DNA of 64,000 bases from Lelliottia wanjuensis. GTDB lineage: Bacteria > Pseudomonadota > Gammaproteobacteria > Enterobacterales > Enterobacteriaceae. The stretch lies in NCBI RefSeq assembly GCF_030238365.1, contig NZ_JASSOT010000055.1, positions 62,001-126,000 of the forward strand, written 5' to 3'. Both the position numbers and the translations under genes were made by a program. Shown piece after piece: positions 62,583-64,000 of the stretch. The notes under the pieces were generated by a model. It did not search any database, was not told where the DNA came from, and saw only the letters and a program-made list of their open reading frames with translations. Numbering within the stretch: position 1 is the stretch's first letter; the number at the start of each line of letters is the position of its first letter.

Positions 62583-63465
62583 GGTTTCAGTCCATTTTAT
62601 CGGGATCAGCCTTCTTTCTGGGTAATTTAGGGGGCTTCACTTGCTGATTACTTTGCGTGCGGCGCGTGAGCCAGGGATGGTCAGCTTTAGGTTTTACGTA
62701 GAATTTTGAGCGTAAATCAAAACGGGCATTATCCACACGTTCATGGACACTTTTTTCATCATCCAGTGGTATAGGCTCCGGGCCATCAACATATTTTTCC
62801 CATCCCAACGCTTTCCCGTCATACAGAACCTTAATTTCACCGTTAAAGCTTTCGCATACCGTGACAACCGAATGTCAGAATAGAGAGCCAGTGGTACGCC
62901 ATGATCATTAAGGTAACCCCGGAGGGTTTCCATGTAAGCCCGGGTTGTTTCTGCAGGAGCGAATCGTAGCGCCATCAGAGCGCTGGTAGCATCATCGATA
63001 AAGACTATCAGTGTGCATTTGGAGCCCCGACCTTCAAACCAGTCATGAGGCGAGCCATCAATCTGGATGAGTTCACCGTAGGATGGGCACCGCATCCGGC
63101 GCTGATAAATTCGGGCAAACTTACGACGACGTTCGCGCCATATGCCCTCCTCTACCATCCACTTCCTGAGAGTCTCAATGGATAAACACAAGCCGTGTAT
63201 CTCGCGCAATTTTTCGCACGCAAGCGTAGGTCCAAAATCAGCGTAGCGGCCTTTGAGGAGTGAAATTACTGTTGCTCTGAATTCGGTAGAAAAGGAATTA
63301 TTGGGACGCTTTCCACGTCGGCGGGAAACTAGACCGGAAGGCCCTTCATTTCTATATCGTTCGCAACGGGAATATCTGCGGCGGCGAACCAGTAATAGGT
63401 TAAGTGATAAAAGTGTATGGAAATATAGGGGCCAATCCAGCACATCAGCATTGTATAGCAAACAC
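62583..63465 (-). pseudogene. ISNCY-type transposase relic
   Basis: Reads YSRCERYRNEGPSGLVSRRR, RYADFGPTLACEKLREIHGL, SYGELIQIDGSPHDWFEGRG and FIDDATSALMALRFAPAETT, the integrase-like core of ISNCY transposases, until LALYSD, after which a deletion removes the third catalytic acid. The C-terminal tail (RFDLRSKFYVKPKADHPWLT) lies in another frame at 62587-62808. Confidence 0.8.
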
Positions 63466-63489
63466 TATACAATCATGCTTCATATCTAT

Positions 63490-63625
63490 TGAAACTTTGG
63501 ATTACATCGAAATGTTCTATAACAGTAAGCGTCGGCATGGTTCGAGCGATCAGATGTCACCGGCTGAATATAAAAAACGGTATTATCAACGGCCCGGAAG
63601 TGTCCAGCTTATCCACGGCGATTCA
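63490..63625 (+). pseudogene. IS3-family OrfB C-terminal fragment
   Basis: Reads TLDYIEMFYNSKRRHGSSDQ then PAEYKKRYYQRPGSVQ. It is from the same IS type as the degenerate copy at 19930-21085 and keeps about 60 bases of 3' non-coding end that align with that copy (TTATCC..GG.GATTCA). It abuts the ISNCY relic. Confidence 0.75.
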
Positions 63626-63733
63626 GTTTCTTAAACGTAGCTTATAATAGCTAATTGATGTGCATTTTCTGCTCATTACTATACATCAACCAATGATAAT
63701 CTATTCACGACCCCATTAAAAAGGAGCATTAAA

Positions 63734-64000
63734 ATGATTAAAGAAGACTTACTCAAAATGAAAGTCATGGGAAATCGTACATTACTAACACCCTCATATG
63801 CAGTAAATTGCCCCAATCGATTGATGGTGTTTGATGCAGATACCCTTGAACCGGTTGAAGCTTCCTGGACATACTCTGGAGAATCAAACAGTACAACAAG
63901 CACGACTTTTCTTGATAACTATCCAAATAAAGAGCTTATTGTTTCTTCTGCTGGTTACCAAAGTGTTACAGTACGTTCATTAAACATTAGCAATTGTGCT
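63734..64000 (+). CDS. Orphan protein, N-terminal part, cut by window edge (at least 89 aa)
   Basis: AT-rich gene with a strong AAGGAG ribosome site ten bases before the ATG. It begins MIKEDLLKMKVMGNRTLLTP and continues RLMVFDADTLEPVEASWTYS, with ELIVSSAGYQSVTVRSLNIS near the edge. No family recognised; the strand-rich last part (SSAGYQSVTV) is like a carboxypeptidase-regulatory or Ig-type repeat. No signal peptide. Similar in style and composition to the orphans at 21662-22906 and 26639-27964. Confidence 0.65.
   Translation, partial: MIKEDLLKMKVMGNRTLLTPSYAVNCPNRLMVFDADTLEPVEASWTYSGESNSTTSTTFLDNYPNKELIVSSAGYQSVTVRSLNISNCA

Overview
The window looks like accessory DNA of an enterobacterium of the Enterobacter/Klebsiella/Citrobacter type. 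The IS66, IS3-family and ISNCY-type transposases, the sgc sugar operon, a chaperone-usher fimbrial operon and an F-type ccd-resD remnant are all enterobacterial in style. It is a mosaic. GC-rich, intact metabolic operons sit beside AT-rich orphan genes, decayed insertion sequences, prophage scraps and plasmid maintenance genes. A large plasmid or a chromosomal island assembled from plasmid and phage parts would both fit; the sequence does not decide between them. LAYOUT. 1-1425: right part of an IS66-family element with a broken tnpC. 1426-5500: a mobilisation/partition module (small ParA, ribbon-helix-helix-like protein, MOBH/TraI_2 relaxase-like protein, XRE regulator) carrying five perfect copies of the palindrome TTCATGAA around its promoters. 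5792-12164: a compact six-gene catabolic operon (2-keto-3-deoxy sugar acid kinase, KDPG/KDPGal-type aldolase, N-acyl-D-amino-acid deacylase, RidA, sodium:solute symporter, PLP D-threonine/D-serine dehydratase-like enzyme). Read together the enzymes spell a route from an N-acylated 2-amino-2-deoxy sugar acid to pyruvate and glyceraldehyde-3-phosphate. 12369-17975: a complete sgcXBCQAER operon behind a CRP-like site. 17985-19616: a berberine-bridge/AA7-type FAD oxidase, a family that includes sugar C1 oxidases. 19930-31250: decayed IS copies, one IS66 with a perfect 8-bp target duplication, two unrelated AT-rich orphan proteins (414 and 441 aa), a phage holin and a LysR-type regulator. 31250-33900: remains of an F-plasmid ccdA-ccdB-resD operon followed by a protein with a HEPN RNase motif and six CxxC pairs. 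33930-41320: ISSen4-like IS, relic of a Tlde1/DUF2778-like L,D-transpeptidase effector, a membrane protein, a tyrosine recombinase, an IprA-like regulator and phage scraps. 41672-47054: fimbrial operon (chaperone, usher, tip protein, two pilins) on the minus strand. 47450-53620: decayed toxin-antitoxin genes, an intact hicAB pair enclosed by inverted IS150-group ends, and a collapsed prophage (metallopeptidase, endolysin, holin, xis, int). 53734-55163: avidin-like small protein and an acyltransferase-3. 55835-64000: IS relics around a small catabolic cluster (SMP-30 lactonase, YdcZ-type transporter, amidohydrolase, LysR regulator, deleted MFS transporter, AraC regulator with an amber codon), ending in an orphan CDS cut by the window edge. 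HOW IT WORKS TOGETHER. The clearest functional unit is 5792-19616: transport and catabolism of an amino-sugar acid next to a PTS sugar operon and a possible sugar oxidase. Much of the rest is in decay, with nonsense codons, frameshifts and internal deletions in transposases, antitoxins and regulators. Function is assigned from remembered family motifs only; no database search was possible.
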